In this document: positions 17,142 through 25,825 of the stretch, in pieces | Layout of the letters: each line of letters begins with the position of its first letter | How positions within the stretch are numbered: the first letter of the stretch is position 1 | Origin: JAGZHZ01 sp965150505 | GTDB lineage: Bacteria > Bacillota > Clostridia > Lachnospirales > Lachnospiraceae | Reading direction: 5' to 3' | Length of the DNA stretch: 34,774 nt | NCBI GenBank assembly: GCA_965150505.1 | Contig: CBCTVZ010000011.1 | Location: forward strand, 1 to 34,774 | Notes under the pieces: model-generated | The model's database searches: none | What the model saw: only the letters and a program-made list of their open reading frames with translations | Told to the model about the DNA's origin: nothing | Position numbers and translations under genes: made by a program

Positions 17142-17753
17142 TCATTTGAAATCTATCTTATTATTTTTCAGTTGTTCTCTGATTTTATCATTGTGAATAA
17201 CATTCAGAAAAGCAAGAAAAATCTGAAGATCAAAGTTTTTTATCTCGTCAATCATAAGTTTTACTGCTATATCTTCCTCGTATGCTTCCCTGTATGGTCG
17301 TCTGGAAGTCAATGCTGCAAATACATCACATATTCTCAAGATTCTTGCTCCTATCGGTATTTCCGCCCCTTTTAAGTTGCTCGGATAACCGCTTCCATCA
17401 TAATTTTCATGATGATATAAGACAGCCTGACGTATCGTATCAGAAAATTCCTTTCTCTTTAAAATCGCATATCCTGCTGTCGGATGCGCTCTCACATATC
17501 GAATTTCTTCCACTGTCAACGTCTCTTTTTGATTATAGATATATTTCACCAATTCTAACTTACCGATATCATGCACCATTCCTGCAACTGCCATATCATA
17601 GCAAAACGATTGTTCCAATCCCATCTCCTGAGAAACCTGATATGCAAGGTTGCTGACACAAATTCCATGAGAAATTTCATCTGCAAGACTTAACTGCAAA
17701 ATCTTATATCGTTTCTTATATTCTTTTTTTTTCGTGTTCCTCTTACTTTCCAT
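17142..17753 (-). CDS. HD-GYP domain protein, probable cyclic-di-nucleotide phosphodiesterase
   Basis: 203 residues, essentially only the catalytic domain after a basic, Lys-rich start. HD-GYP metal and substrate motifs are intact: the first His in ISHG, HDIGKLELV, HPTAG, HHENYDGSGYP, and the downstream RILRICDVFAALTSRRPYR. Known members hydrolyse cyclic-di-GMP (some 3',3'-cGAMP). There is no sensor domain. It overlaps hemZ by 11 bases with only a weak RBS, so translation is probably coupled. Its place between hemZ and hisS, in an operon headed by apt and rel, is a notable mixture of nucleotide-signal genes. Confidence 0.9.
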   Translation of the reverse strand: MESKRNTKKKEYKKRYKILQLSLADEISHGICVSNLAYQVSQEMGLEQSFCYDMAVAGMVHDIGKLELVKYIYNQKETLTVEEIRYVRAHPTAGYAILKRKEFSDTIRQAVLYHHENYDGSGYPSNLKGAEIPIGARILRICDVFAALTSRRPYREAYEEDIAVKLMIDEIKNFDLQIFLAFLNVIHNDKIREQLKNNKIDFK

Positions 17754-19206
17754 ATTTCATAAAACCCTGTCGCTTGCGCTCAATCATTTCATCGATACGT
17801 TCTATATAATTTTTAATATCTTTTACGTTTTCAATGCGTTCAATCTGGTCGCTGGCAAGCACCATTTTTGTGGAAGCGCCCGCTCCAAGCGCTAAAATAC
17901 TTTGTACTTCTTCCATAATCAGGATATTATAAATTCCCTCTTTTCCCTCTTTTGCATAGCCGACATTCTCAAAATTTCCTGCCATATTTTTCTGTCTGTA
18001 AAGATAATAAGGAAACATTCCAGCATCCGAAGCATACTGCGCTGTCATATCCATGATTTCCATATTATTTGTAAAGGTCATCTCTTTATACTGATCTTTA
18101 AACATACTAAGACGGGCGGCGCGTTTTACAGCGAGAGAATGAACGGTGATACTGTCTGGATCAAGCTGGATGACTTCTTTTAGCGTCTCTTCTACATCCT
18201 CTTTTTCTTCGCCCGGCAGTCCCACGATCAAGTCCATATTGATATTGTCGAATCCCATCTCTCTTGCCATAAAAAAAGCAGCTTTCGTCTCTTCTACCGT
18301 GTGACGTCTTCCAATCAGATCAAGGGTTTTCTGATTCATTGTCTGCGGATTGATTGAAATTCTGCTCACATGATGATCTTTCAGCACTTGCAATTTTTCT
18401 CTTGTAATACTATCCGGTCTTCCAGCTTCTACAGTATATTCCAAAATATGTTCCATGTCAAAGCATTCTTCCAGCTTTGACAGCAGTCTATCCATCTGAT
18501 GCGGCAGAAGTGTTGTCGGCGTTCCTCCGCCGATATAGACCGTGTCTAACTTGCGATCGGCATATTCCTTTGCGCCGTACTCAATCTCTTTGCACAGAGC
18601 CTCTAAATAGTCGTCTACCTTATTCTTCCAGACAGAAATTGGGCTGGAACTGAAAGAACAATACAGACAAATACTAGGACAAAATGGGATTCCTATATAT
18701 AAGCTGTATCCTTTCTGGTAATCCAGATCATGCAGAATATGGCGTTCTTTGTTTGCAATCGCGATACTTAAAGCCGTCTTTTCCTTGCTGATATAGTAAG
18801 TATCTCTCATATACTGCGCAATCTCAGAATTTTTCTTTCCTTGTTCCAACAGCGCCATCGGTATTTTTGTCGGCCGAATGCCAGTCAGCGTTCCCCAAGG
18901 CAGAGTCTCCTGCTTTATTTGGCTAATCATTCTGTATAATAACTGCTTCAGATGATTTTTCGTCTCTTTTCGGTCTGCGTAATACACGACTTCAATCTGA
19001 TCCTGCATCAGATTTTGTCCTGCTTCATCAAAAATTGTGATCTTAATTTTGTCCTGCTCATAAAAAATCACAAATTTCTTTTCATATGCCTCTTTAATCT
19101 CTGTCTCTTCATAAAAAATATGGACATCCACTCCCGGATAAAATGCTCGAATCAGGGAATGGACATCATATTCAAAATCTTGCTTGTTCAGTAAAACTGC
19201 AATCAT
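17743..19206 (-). CDS. hemZ: HemZ-type radical SAM protein (coproporphyrinogen dehydrogenase-like)
   Basis: 487 residues. An N-terminal domain of about 165 residues typical of HemZ precedes a radical SAM core with the Cx3Cx2C cluster motif CPSICLYC (C176, C180, C183), GGGTPT, and the HemN-type Ser/Asn motifs (SINPQTMNQKTL, NMDLIVGLPGE). The family is called oxygen-independent coproporphyrinogen III dehydrogenase. However, HemN-like proteins include heme chaperones (HemW), and many Lachnospiraceae lack a heme pathway, so the true activity is uncertain. The neighbourhood (rel, MBL hydrolase, hisS, aspS) is the usual clostridial one. The start is 36 bases after the MBL gene. Confidence 0.88.
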   Translation of the reverse strand: MIAVLLNKQDFEYDVHSLIRAFYPGVDVHIFYEETEIKEAYEKKFVIFYEQDKIKITIFDEAGQNLMQDQIEVVYYADRKETKNHLKQLLYRMISQIKQETLPWGTLTGIRPTKIPMALLEQGKKNSEIAQYMRDTYYISKEKTALSIAIANKERHILHDLDYQKGYSLYIGIPFCPSICLYCSFSSSPISVWKNKVDDYLEALCKEIEYGAKEYADRKLDTVYIGGGTPTTLLPHQMDRLLSKLEECFDMEHILEYTVEAGRPDSITREKLQVLKDHHVSRISINPQTMNQKTLDLIGRRHTVEETKAAFFMAREMGFDNINMDLIVGLPGEEKEDVEETLKEVIQLDPDSITVHSLAVKRAARLSMFKDQYKEMTFTNNMEIMDMTAQYASDAGMFPYYLYRQKNMAGNFENVGYAKEGKEGIYNILIMEEVQSILALGAGASTKMVLASDQIERIENVKDIKNYIERIDEMIERKRQGFMKYGK

Positions 19207-19242
19207 TTGTTTTCTCCTGTATCTTTTCTTTTTATTCGCCTG

Positions 19243-19875
19243 TCAGCTCAAAAAAGGATTATATTTTTTCTCATATCGGATTGTGGTTTCCTCTCCATGA
19301 CCTGGATAAACCTTAACTTCCTCCGGCAAAACAAGAAGTTTTTCTTTTGCTGAACGTACTAATTCTGACATACTGCCTGTCGGAAAATCTGTTCTTCCTA
19401 TAGAACCATTAAATAACGTATCACCTGAGAATACTGCTTTCTCATCTGGAAAATAGTAACAGACGCTTCCCTGTGTATGTCCCGGTGTATGTAAAACTTG
19501 AATCTTCATTCCAGCAATCAAAAGTTCCTGTCCGTCTGCATGGAGCATATCTGGAACAGCAGTGAAAGGTTCTCCAAAATTTGCTGATAAATTTAACAGA
19601 CTGTCTTCCATTATTTTCTGTTCTTTTTCATTTGCATAAATCAAAATCTCATACAAATCTCCGATTTCTTCCGCCGCTTTGATATGATCAAAATGACCGT
19701 GTGTCAGAAGAATGGCCGCTGGTTTCAGTCCCAATTCTTTTATTTTTTTGTCGATCCTGCGCGCTTCATCGGCAGGATCAATTACAATCGCTTCTTTTGT
19801 TTTTTTATTGACTGCCAGATAACAATTTGTTGAAACCTGACCAAGTACCATCTTCTCAATCAACAAATTTCCCAT
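19243..19875 (-). CDS. MBL-fold metallo-hydrolase (glyoxalase II-like)
   Basis: About 210 residues. The metal ligands of the metallo-beta-lactamase fold are present: THGHFDH, HTPGHT, SGDTLF and YPGHGE. GSIGRTDFPTGS is typical of the small YcbL/YqgX-type hydrolases related to glyoxalase II. The natural substrate is unknown. I chose the ATG giving MGNLLIEK because AGAGGGG lies 6 bases upstream; an ATG nine codons earlier (19902) lacks an RBS. It lies between rel and hemZ in the operon, as in many clostridia. Confidence 0.9.
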   Translation of the reverse strand: MGNLLIEKMVLGQVSTNCYLAVNKKTKEAIVIDPADEARRIDKKIKELGLKPAAILLTHGHFDHIKAAEEIGDLYEILIYANEKEQKIMEDSLLNLSANFGEPFTAVPDMLHADGQELLIAGMKIQVLHTPGHTQGSVCYYFPDEKAVFSGDTLFNGSIGRTDFPTGSMSELVRSAKEKLLVLPEEVKVYPGHGEETTIRYEKKYNPFLS

Positions 19876-19903
19876 ATTTATCCCCTCTTTTCTCCAAATC
19901 ATA

Positions 19904-22201
19904 TCAGCCCGTTTTTCTCCGAATATCCATCACGCTTTCTACTTGTCGAATCTTCTCAGCAATCGTGCTTAGCTCTTCTCTTCCTGTCACTTCAAATCTC
20001 ATATCAATCGTTGCCTTGCCCTGTTTGCTCACCTGACTGTTCAGACGGCTTAGACTGATTTTTCTCTCTGAAAAAATCTTTGAGATGTCAACGAGAAGCC
20101 CTGGTCTGTCATTTCCAAAAATCTGAATCTCCACACAAAAATGTTTATCTTTTGAATGATTTTCTGGTTCTTGCTGCCATTCTGCTTCAATCAGACGCAC
20201 TCTCTCTTCTTCTGGCAGATTGATGACATTGACACAATCTGTTCTGTGAATGGATACGCCGCGTCCTCGTGTGACAAATCCAATAATTTCATCTCCCGGA
20301 ACAGGAGAACAACATTTTGAAAAGCGCACCGCCATATCATCGATTCCCTTGACAATAATTCCGCCTTTTGACTTCGTCACTTTCATCGTATTCTGGTTTT
20401 CCACGGACTCCAGAATCATTTCATTGGTAAGCTCTTTTTTATGTTGTTTTTCATACTCATCTAACAGGCGGTTGACCACTTGTCCTTCTTTCAGGCCGCC
20501 ATGACCGATTGCCGCAAGAACAGACTCCCAGTCTCTAAATCCATACCGTGTCATCACCTGTTCCATATCTTCTGTCTTCATCAGGCTGCTAAGCTGAATG
20601 CCTTTCATCTTACAGTACTGAGAAACGGTCTCTTTTCCTTTTAAGATATTATCTTCCTTGCGCTCATTTTTAAACCACTGATTGATCTTATTTTTGGCCT
20701 GCGTACTCTTTACAATGGCAAGCCAATCGCGGCTTGGTCCTTTTGAGTTCTGAGATGTGATAATCTCGATTCGATCTCCGTTTTGAATCACATAGTTGAT
20801 ATTTACAAGTTTTCCATTGACCCTTGCTCCGATCATCTTGTTTCCCACAGCGCTGTGGATCGCATATGCAAAATCAATCGGCGTAGAACCGTTTGGCAAA
20901 TCTTTTACTTCTCCTGTCGGAGTAAAACAATATACATTCTCAGCAAACAGGTCGAGATCGCTCTTTAAGAGACTCATAAATTCACTGTTATCTGACATAT
21001 CTTTCTGCCATTCCAAAATCTGACGTAGCCATGTCAGTTTTTCAGCCTCTGAATCGGCTGTAATCGCATTTCCATTTGATGCCTCTTTGTACTTCCAGTG
21101 CGCTGCAATACCATATTCCGCTGTACGGTGCATCTCAAAGGTTCGTATTTGGATCTCAAAAGGCTGTCCATTTTTTCCAATCAAGGTTGTGTGGAGAGAC
21201 TGATACATATTTGGTTTTGGCATTGCAATATAATCTTTAAATCGTCCCGGTACCGGCGTATACATTTCATGAATCACGCCAAGCGCAGCATAACAGTCTT
21301 TTACCGTATCTACAATAATGCGAACCGCAAATAAATCATAAATCTGATCCAGTGTCTTATCCTGATTTACCATTTTTTTGTAAATGCTGAAAAAGTGTTT
21401 TGCGCGTCCATCTACTTCTGCATAGATTCCCTGTTCTGAAATTTTGGCTTTCACATTTTCCACAATTTCCTGCACAAATTCTTCTCGCTCTACCTTGCGC
21501 AGAGCAATCTTATCTGCCAAATCTTTGTAAACTTCTGGCTCCAGATATTTTAAAGACAAATCATCCAGTTCTACTTTTATTTTTGAGATACCAAGTCTCT
21601 GAGCAATCGGAGCATAGATATCCATCGTCTCGCGCGCTTTTTCCTTCTGTTTTTCCGGTTTCATATACTTTAGCGTACGCATATTGTGAAGTCGGTCAGC
21701 AAGCTTAATCAGGATGACACGGATATCTTCTGCCATAGATAAGAACATATTTCTCAGTGTCTCGGCTTGGCGATCAATTTTCGATGCTTTTCCCATGTTC
21801 TCGCCAATCTTTGTGACACCCTGAACTAAAAGCGCAACTTCGCTTCCAAACTCTCTCTCGACATCTTCTTTCGTCCACGGAGTATCCTCTACCACATCAT
21901 GCAGAAGACCAGCGACAATACTCTCTTTATCCAATTCCAAATCTGCTAGAATGATAGCCACACAAAGAGGATGAATAATATAAGGTTCTCCTGACTTTCT
22001 TGGCTGCCCTTTATGTGCTTCTTTTGCCACCTGATATGCTTTTTCAATCATAGAAAGATCCGTTGACGGATGGTATTTTTTTACGCTGGCTATCAATTCC
22101 TCGTGCAATTTTTCAGGATCTGTAAAATCTTCCATTTTTTTAATACTGGCATCCGCTTCCTGAATCGCTTTTCTCTTATCTAATTCCTTTTTCTCTTTCA
22201 T
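19904..22201 (-). CDS. rel: Bifunctional (p)ppGpp synthetase/hydrolase (Rel)
   Basis: Central enzyme of the stringent response. It contains the HD hydrolase domain (GLLHDVVEDT; HD near residue 100), the synthetase domain (VRIIVDTVKDCYAALGVIHEMYTPVPGRFKDYIAMPKPN, where the RFKDYI region is typical), TGS (VYCFTPTGEVKDLPNGSTPIDFAY), the zinc-finger region (FSKCCSPVPGDEIIGFV) and a C-terminal ACT domain (FGNDRPGLLVDISKIF). Both enzyme halves look intact, so it is likely bifunctional. The start is uncertain: an ATG at 22201 (used here) has GAAGGA 13 bases upstream, and a GTG at 22225 would add eight residues. It lies 41 bases after apt. Confidence 0.96.
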   Translation of the reverse strand: MKEKKELDKRKAIQEADASIKKMEDFTDPEKLHEELIASVKKYHPSTDLSMIEKAYQVAKEAHKGQPRKSGEPYIIHPLCVAIILADLELDKESIVAGLLHDVVEDTPWTKEDVEREFGSEVALLVQGVTKIGENMGKASKIDRQAETLRNMFLSMAEDIRVILIKLADRLHNMRTLKYMKPEKQKEKARETMDIYAPIAQRLGISKIKVELDDLSLKYLEPEVYKDLADKIALRKVEREEFVQEIVENVKAKISEQGIYAEVDGRAKHFFSIYKKMVNQDKTLDQIYDLFAVRIIVDTVKDCYAALGVIHEMYTPVPGRFKDYIAMPKPNMYQSLHTTLIGKNGQPFEIQIRTFEMHRTAEYGIAAHWKYKEASNGNAITADSEAEKLTWLRQILEWQKDMSDNSEFMSLLKSDLDLFAENVYCFTPTGEVKDLPNGSTPIDFAYAIHSAVGNKMIGARVNGKLVNINYVIQNGDRIEIITSQNSKGPSRDWLAIVKSTQAKNKINQWFKNERKEDNILKGKETVSQYCKMKGIQLSSLMKTEDMEQVMTRYGFRDWESVLAAIGHGGLKEGQVVNRLLDEYEKQHKKELTNEMILESVENQNTMKVTKSKGGIIVKGIDDMAVRFSKCCSPVPGDEIIGFVTRGRGVSIHRTDCVNVINLPEEERVRLIEAEWQQEPENHSKDKHFCVEIQIFGNDRPGLLVDISKIFSERKISLSRLNSQVSKQGKATIDMRFEVTGREELSTIAEKIRQVESVMDIRRKTG

Positions 22202-22242
22202 ACCGGTATCACCATCCTTCTCCACTCTTTATTTCTCTGGTT

Positions 22243-22767
22243 TTACTTTCCTTCGTAGCATATTACGGATTGTACATCGTAATTCTTCAGTCTTTCTCTT
22301 CCATTTAATCCGGCAAGCTCAATCAAGAATACTACCTTGACCACTTCGCCTCCCAGACGTTCAATCATTTTAATCGCCGCTTCTATCGTACCGCCAGTTG
22401 CGATCAGGTCATCCACCAACACAACCTTCTGTCCAGGCTTGATCGCATCTTTATGAATTTCAATCTCTGCTGTCCCATACTCTAAATCATACTTTTCAGA
22501 GATCGTCTCACATGGCAACTTTCCTTTTTTTCGGATCGGTACAAATGGTTTATGCAGATTATAAGCAATCGGCATTCCAAAAATAAATCCTCTCGATTCT
22601 GTTCCTGCAATGACATCTACTTGTACATCCCCAATCAACTCCTGCATCGCATCAATCGCCTCATGCAGTCCGTCTGCATCTTGCAAAACACTTGTGACAT
22701 CGCGAAAAATCACTCCTGTTTCTGGAAAATCAGGAATGGATCTGATATATTTTTCTACACTATTCAA
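22243..22767 (-). CDS. apt: Adenine phosphoribosyltransferase
   Basis: Purine salvage: adenine + PRPP to AMP + PPi. 174 residues, complete. Typical features are IPDFPETGVIFRDVTSVL at the N-terminus, the adenine-side motif AGTESRGFIFG, RKKGKLP, and the PRPP-binding loop VVLVDDLIATGGT. First gene of the operon that continues with rel; the apt-rel pairing is conserved in Firmicutes. GGAGAGA precedes the start. Confidence 0.97.
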   Translation of the reverse strand: MNSVEKYIRSIPDFPETGVIFRDVTSVLQDADGLHEAIDAMQELIGDVQVDVIAGTESRGFIFGMPIAYNLHKPFVPIRKKGKLPCETISEKYDLEYGTAEIEIHKDAIKPGQKVVLVDDLIATGGTIEAAIKMIERLGGEVVKVVFLIELAGLNGRERLKNYDVQSVICYEGK

Positions 22768-22823
22768 CGCACTCTCTCCTTTCCCAAATACAATTTCTTT
22801 ATCTAAAAAATGTTATAAAGCAA

Positions 22824-22852
22824 AGTATATCATTTTTTTTTCTATTTATCAA
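22824..22852 (-). promoter_or_regulatory. Promoter of the apt-rel-...-aspS operon
   Basis: TTGATA (22847-22852) and TATACT (22824-22829) on the minus strand with a 17-base spacer, about 50 bases before the apt start. No other clear promoter is seen down to the terminator at 13934-13991. Confidence 0.7.
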
Positions 22853-22870
22853 TTCCCAAGTCAAGAAAAA

Positions 22871-22916
22871 TAAAACAGGAATCCATTCTTGTAAACGAAC
22901 AAATTCCTGTTTTTAT
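22871..22916. terminator. Terminator after the nucleotidyltransferase gene
   Basis: 11-bp stem AAAACAGGAAT / ATTCCTGTTTT flanked by A and T runs. It lies about 40 bases after the stop of the gene at 22953-23870 and just ahead of the apt promoter. Confidence 0.8.
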
Positions 22917-22952
22917 AATTTATACTATTTTCGATGGATCAAATGAACTTAT

Positions 22953-23870
22953 TCAGAACAGAGGAGAGGAGTATACCCCTTCTTCTATTAATCTCTGGAA
23001 AGAATCTACAACCACCTGCTTATCTTCCTTATAAGTCACACCAAACCATTTGTCTTTTGTCTCTAATACTTTTACTTGCGCTTTTTTGCTTTGAATCAGC
23101 TGATCTACGATCGTTGGGAGAAGATACTCTGATTTGATATCGTCTGAACCTAGATTTTCAAGAAAGATCACAAAACCTTTCTCTAATTCTTCTAAAATCT
23201 CCGGTGTAAATCCCCACATATTCATGGACACATGGCTATTGCCATCAATCGTTTGATATCCTCCATTTCCATCTGGAATCTGTACGCCGTCGTTTCCTTT
23301 TGTGATATCGTGCGTTTCAATCACGCCTGCCAGCATCTCGTTTTCATCTACCTGACATACGCCTCGTGTCACGCCTCCATTTTCACTCAGCGTATTGCTT
23401 AAAATAAAACCTGCCATGCAGAAATCCAGCTTATCGTTCTTCTCTCTGTCCTGCACCAGATAATTATGTACTTTTACAAACGCTTCTTTTCCATAATAAT
23501 CATCTGCGTTAATTACAGCAAATGGATTTTTGACGATATCTTTGCAGACTAATATAGCCTGACCCGTTCCCCATGGTTTTTTTCTTCCCTCCGGTTTAGA
23601 AAATCCCTCTGGCAAATCATCCATCTCCTGAAATGCGTAAGACACTTTCGCTTTCTTTGCAATGCGATCTCCGATCACTTCTTTAAAATCTTTTTCCAAA
23701 TCTTTGCGGATAATAAATACAATATCATTAAAACCAGCTTCCAACGCGTCATGGATCGAATAATCCATAATAATCTCGCCATTTGGGCCTACTGGCTCTA
23801 ACTGCTTGATTCCTCCGCCAAAGCGGCTTCCTATACCAGCCGCCATAATTACCAGCGTCGTATTTTTCAT
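22953..23870 (-). CDS. Sugar-phosphate nucleotidyltransferase family protein
   Basis: 305 residues. Nucleotidyltransferase signature at the N-terminus: MAAGIGSRFGGGIKQLEPVG, with the conserved loop and lysine. Other landmarks are GTGQAIL, the metal-binding INADDYYG (about 120), and HVSMNMWGF. Enzymes of this fold join a nucleotide to a sugar-1-phosphate. The exact substrate cannot be read from sequence. Its place beside glmS and glmM (which make glucosamine-1-phosphate) makes a role in amino-sugar or surface-glycan precursor supply plausible but unproven. It has its own promoter and terminator. Confidence 0.88.
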   Translation of the reverse strand: MKNTTLVIMAAGIGSRFGGGIKQLEPVGPNGEIIMDYSIHDALEAGFNDIVFIIRKDLEKDFKEVIGDRIAKKAKVSYAFQEMDDLPEGFSKPEGRKKPWGTGQAILVCKDIVKNPFAVINADDYYGKEAFVKVHNYLVQDREKNDKLDFCMAGFILSNTLSENGGVTRGVCQVDENEMLAGVIETHDITKGNDGVQIPDGNGGYQTIDGNSHVSMNMWGFTPEILEELEKGFVIFLENLGSDDIKSEYLLPTIVDQLIQSKKAQVKVLETKDKWFGVTYKEDKQVVVDSFQRLIEEGVYSSPLF

Positions 23871-23926
23871 AAATCCTCCAATTTCTTCCGTAGCACACCG
23901 TGCTGTCTCGGCTTGTCGTTTTCTTT

Positions 23927-23954
23927 ATTTTATCATAACTTTATGCAAATACAA
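23927..23954 (-). promoter_or_regulatory. Probable promoter of the nucleotidyltransferase gene
   Basis: TTGTAT (23949-23954), 16-base spacer, TAAAAT (23927-23932) on the minus strand, about 55 bases before the start codon. The match is moderate. Confidence 0.5.
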
Positions 23955-23998
23955 GAAAAAAATATTGCTGTCTCATATGGTGACCGGATACTTAAAAT

Positions 23999-25825
23999 TT
24001 ATTCTACAGTGACAGATTTTGCAAGATTCCTTGGCTTATCTACATCCAGTCCTCTTGCGATTGCAACATAGTAAGCAAACAGTTGAAGCGGAATAACAGC
24101 AAGAGAATTTGTAAAATATTTCTCTGTCTTTGGAACATATATGGTAAAGTTTGCCGTATCTTCCATGGAATAGTTTCCGTAAGAGGTCAGTCCCATCAAA
24201 TACGCTCCTCTTGACTTTACTTCTACCATATTGCTGATCATCTTATCGTATAATTCTGGCTGTGTCGCAATACCAACAACAAGAATGCCCTTCTCTATCA
24301 AAGAAATCGTTCCATGTTTCAATTCGCCTGCCGCATATGCTTCTGAATGAATATAGGAGATCTCTTTTAATTTCAAAGAACCTTCCAGAGAAATACCGTA
24401 ATCTAAGCCTCTTCCTATGAAAAAGATATCTTTGCTTGAGGCAAATTTATTTGCAAACCACTGTATTCTCTCTTTATCTCCCAAAATACGTTGAATCTTT
24501 TCCGGTAACTTTTTCAGTTCTGTGACAAGTGCATGATACGTTTCGTCGCTGATTGCCTCTCTGATTTTTGCAAAAGAAATACCGATCAGATAACAAGCTG
24601 CCAACTGCGTACTGTAAGCTTTTGTCGTTGCAACAGAGATTTCTGGTCCTGCCCATGTATACAGAACATTATCCGCCTCTCTTGCTATGGAACTGCCAAC
24701 TACATTTACGATACCAAGCACACGCGCTCCTCGGCTTTTTGCCTCCTTTAAGGCAGCAATCGTATCCGCTGTCTCTCCCGACTGGCTAATCACAATGACA
24801 AGAGAATCTTCTTCCACAATCGGATCTCTATATCGAAATTCCGATGCCAAATCTACTTCCACTGGGATTCTTGTGAGAGATTCCAACACATATCGCGCGG
24901 ACATACATACATGGTACGCAGATCCACAGCCAATCATATAGATACGGCGGATCTGTCTGATCTCTTCCTCTGACATCCCCAATTCTTCCAATACAATTTC
25001 CCCATCTTTGATTCTTGGAGAAATGGTATCCTGAACCGCTTTCGGCTGCTCATAGATTTCTTTCAGCATAAAATGCTCATATCCGCCTTTTTCGGCAGCC
25101 TCTGCATCCCAGCTGATCGTAGTCATCTCTTTTTCAATCTCTTCCTGATCTACATTATAGAAATGAATACTATCAGCATCCATGCAAACAATTTCCATAT
25201 TGTTGACAAAATAAACATTTTTTGTATATTTCAGGATTGCTGGAATGTCAGAAGCAATAAAGTTTCCTTCTGGAGCGCTTCCCACAATCATTGGACTGTC
25301 TTTTCTGACTGCAAATACCTTTCCCGGATGATCCTGAAACAAAATACCAAGAGCATAAGAACCCGTCACACGCGCCATCACTTTTGTGATTGCCTCAAGA
25401 GGGTCTCCTTTGTAATAGCGGTCTAAAAGATGTGCTATGACTTCTGTATCTGTCTCAGACTCAAACTGGTATCCCTTTTTTTCCAAATATTCTTTTAATG
25501 ACTGATAATTTTCGATAATTCCATTATGCACAACTGCAATCGTCTTTTTGGCATTACAGTGAGGATGTGCGTTGACTACAGATGGTACGCCGTGTGTAGC
25601 CCAGCGCGTATGACCGATACCACAGAATCCATGAAGCGCTTTGCCATTATCTGTCATTTCCTCTAAAACGCGCAGTCTTCCTTTTGCTCTTACAACTTCA
25701 ATCTTCTCTTTCTCTTCGATGGCAAGCCCCGCTGAATCGTAGCCTCTGTATTCCAATTTAGAAAGCCCATCAATCAACAAAGGGGCTGCCTGCTCATATC
25801 CTGTATATCCCACTATGCCGCACAT
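23999..25825 (-). CDS. glmS: Glutamine-fructose-6-phosphate aminotransferase (isomerizing)
   Basis: Makes glucosamine-6-phosphate from fructose-6-phosphate and glutamine, the entry to UDP-GlcNAc and cell-wall synthesis. 608 residues. The N-terminus MCGIVGYTG exposes the catalytic Cys2 (Cys1 after Met removal). The class-II glutaminase motifs GHTRWATHG and HNGIIENY are present. Two SIS domains follow (IGCGSAYH, SQSGETADT; GRGLDYGISLEGSLKLKE), and the end is KPRNLAKSVTVE. The start ATG directly abuts the glmM stop, and its RBS (GAGGT) lies in the last codons of glmM. There is therefore no leader and no room for a glmS ribozyme. Confidence 0.98.
   Translation of the reverse strand: MCGIVGYTGYEQAAPLLIDGLSKLEYRGYDSAGLAIEEKEKIEVVRAKGRLRVLEEMTDNGKALHGFCGIGHTRWATHGVPSVVNAHPHCNAKKTIAVVHNGIIENYQSLKEYLEKKGYQFESETDTEVIAHLLDRYYKGDPLEAITKVMARVTGSYALGILFQDHPGKVFAVRKDSPMIVGSAPEGNFIASDIPAILKYTKNVYFVNNMEIVCMDADSIHFYNVDQEEIEKEMTTISWDAEAAEKGGYEHFMLKEIYEQPKAVQDTISPRIKDGEIVLEELGMSEEEIRQIRRIYMIGCGSAYHVCMSARYVLESLTRIPVEVDLASEFRYRDPIVEEDSLVIVISQSGETADTIAALKEAKSRGARVLGIVNVVGSSIAREADNVLYTWAGPEISVATTKAYSTQLAACYLIGISFAKIREAISDETYHALVTELKKLPEKIQRILGDKERIQWFANKFASSKDIFFIGRGLDYGISLEGSLKLKEISYIHSEAYAAGELKHGTISLIEKGILVVGIATQPELYDKMISNMVEVKSRGAYLMGLTSYGNYSMEDTANFTIYVPKTEKYFTNSLAVIPLQLFAYYVAIARGLDVDKPRNLAKSVTVE

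Noticed and set aside
19876..19902. Upstream ATG for the MBL hydrolase
   Set aside because: It has no RBS, whereas AGAGGGG stands 6 bases ahead of the internal ATG.
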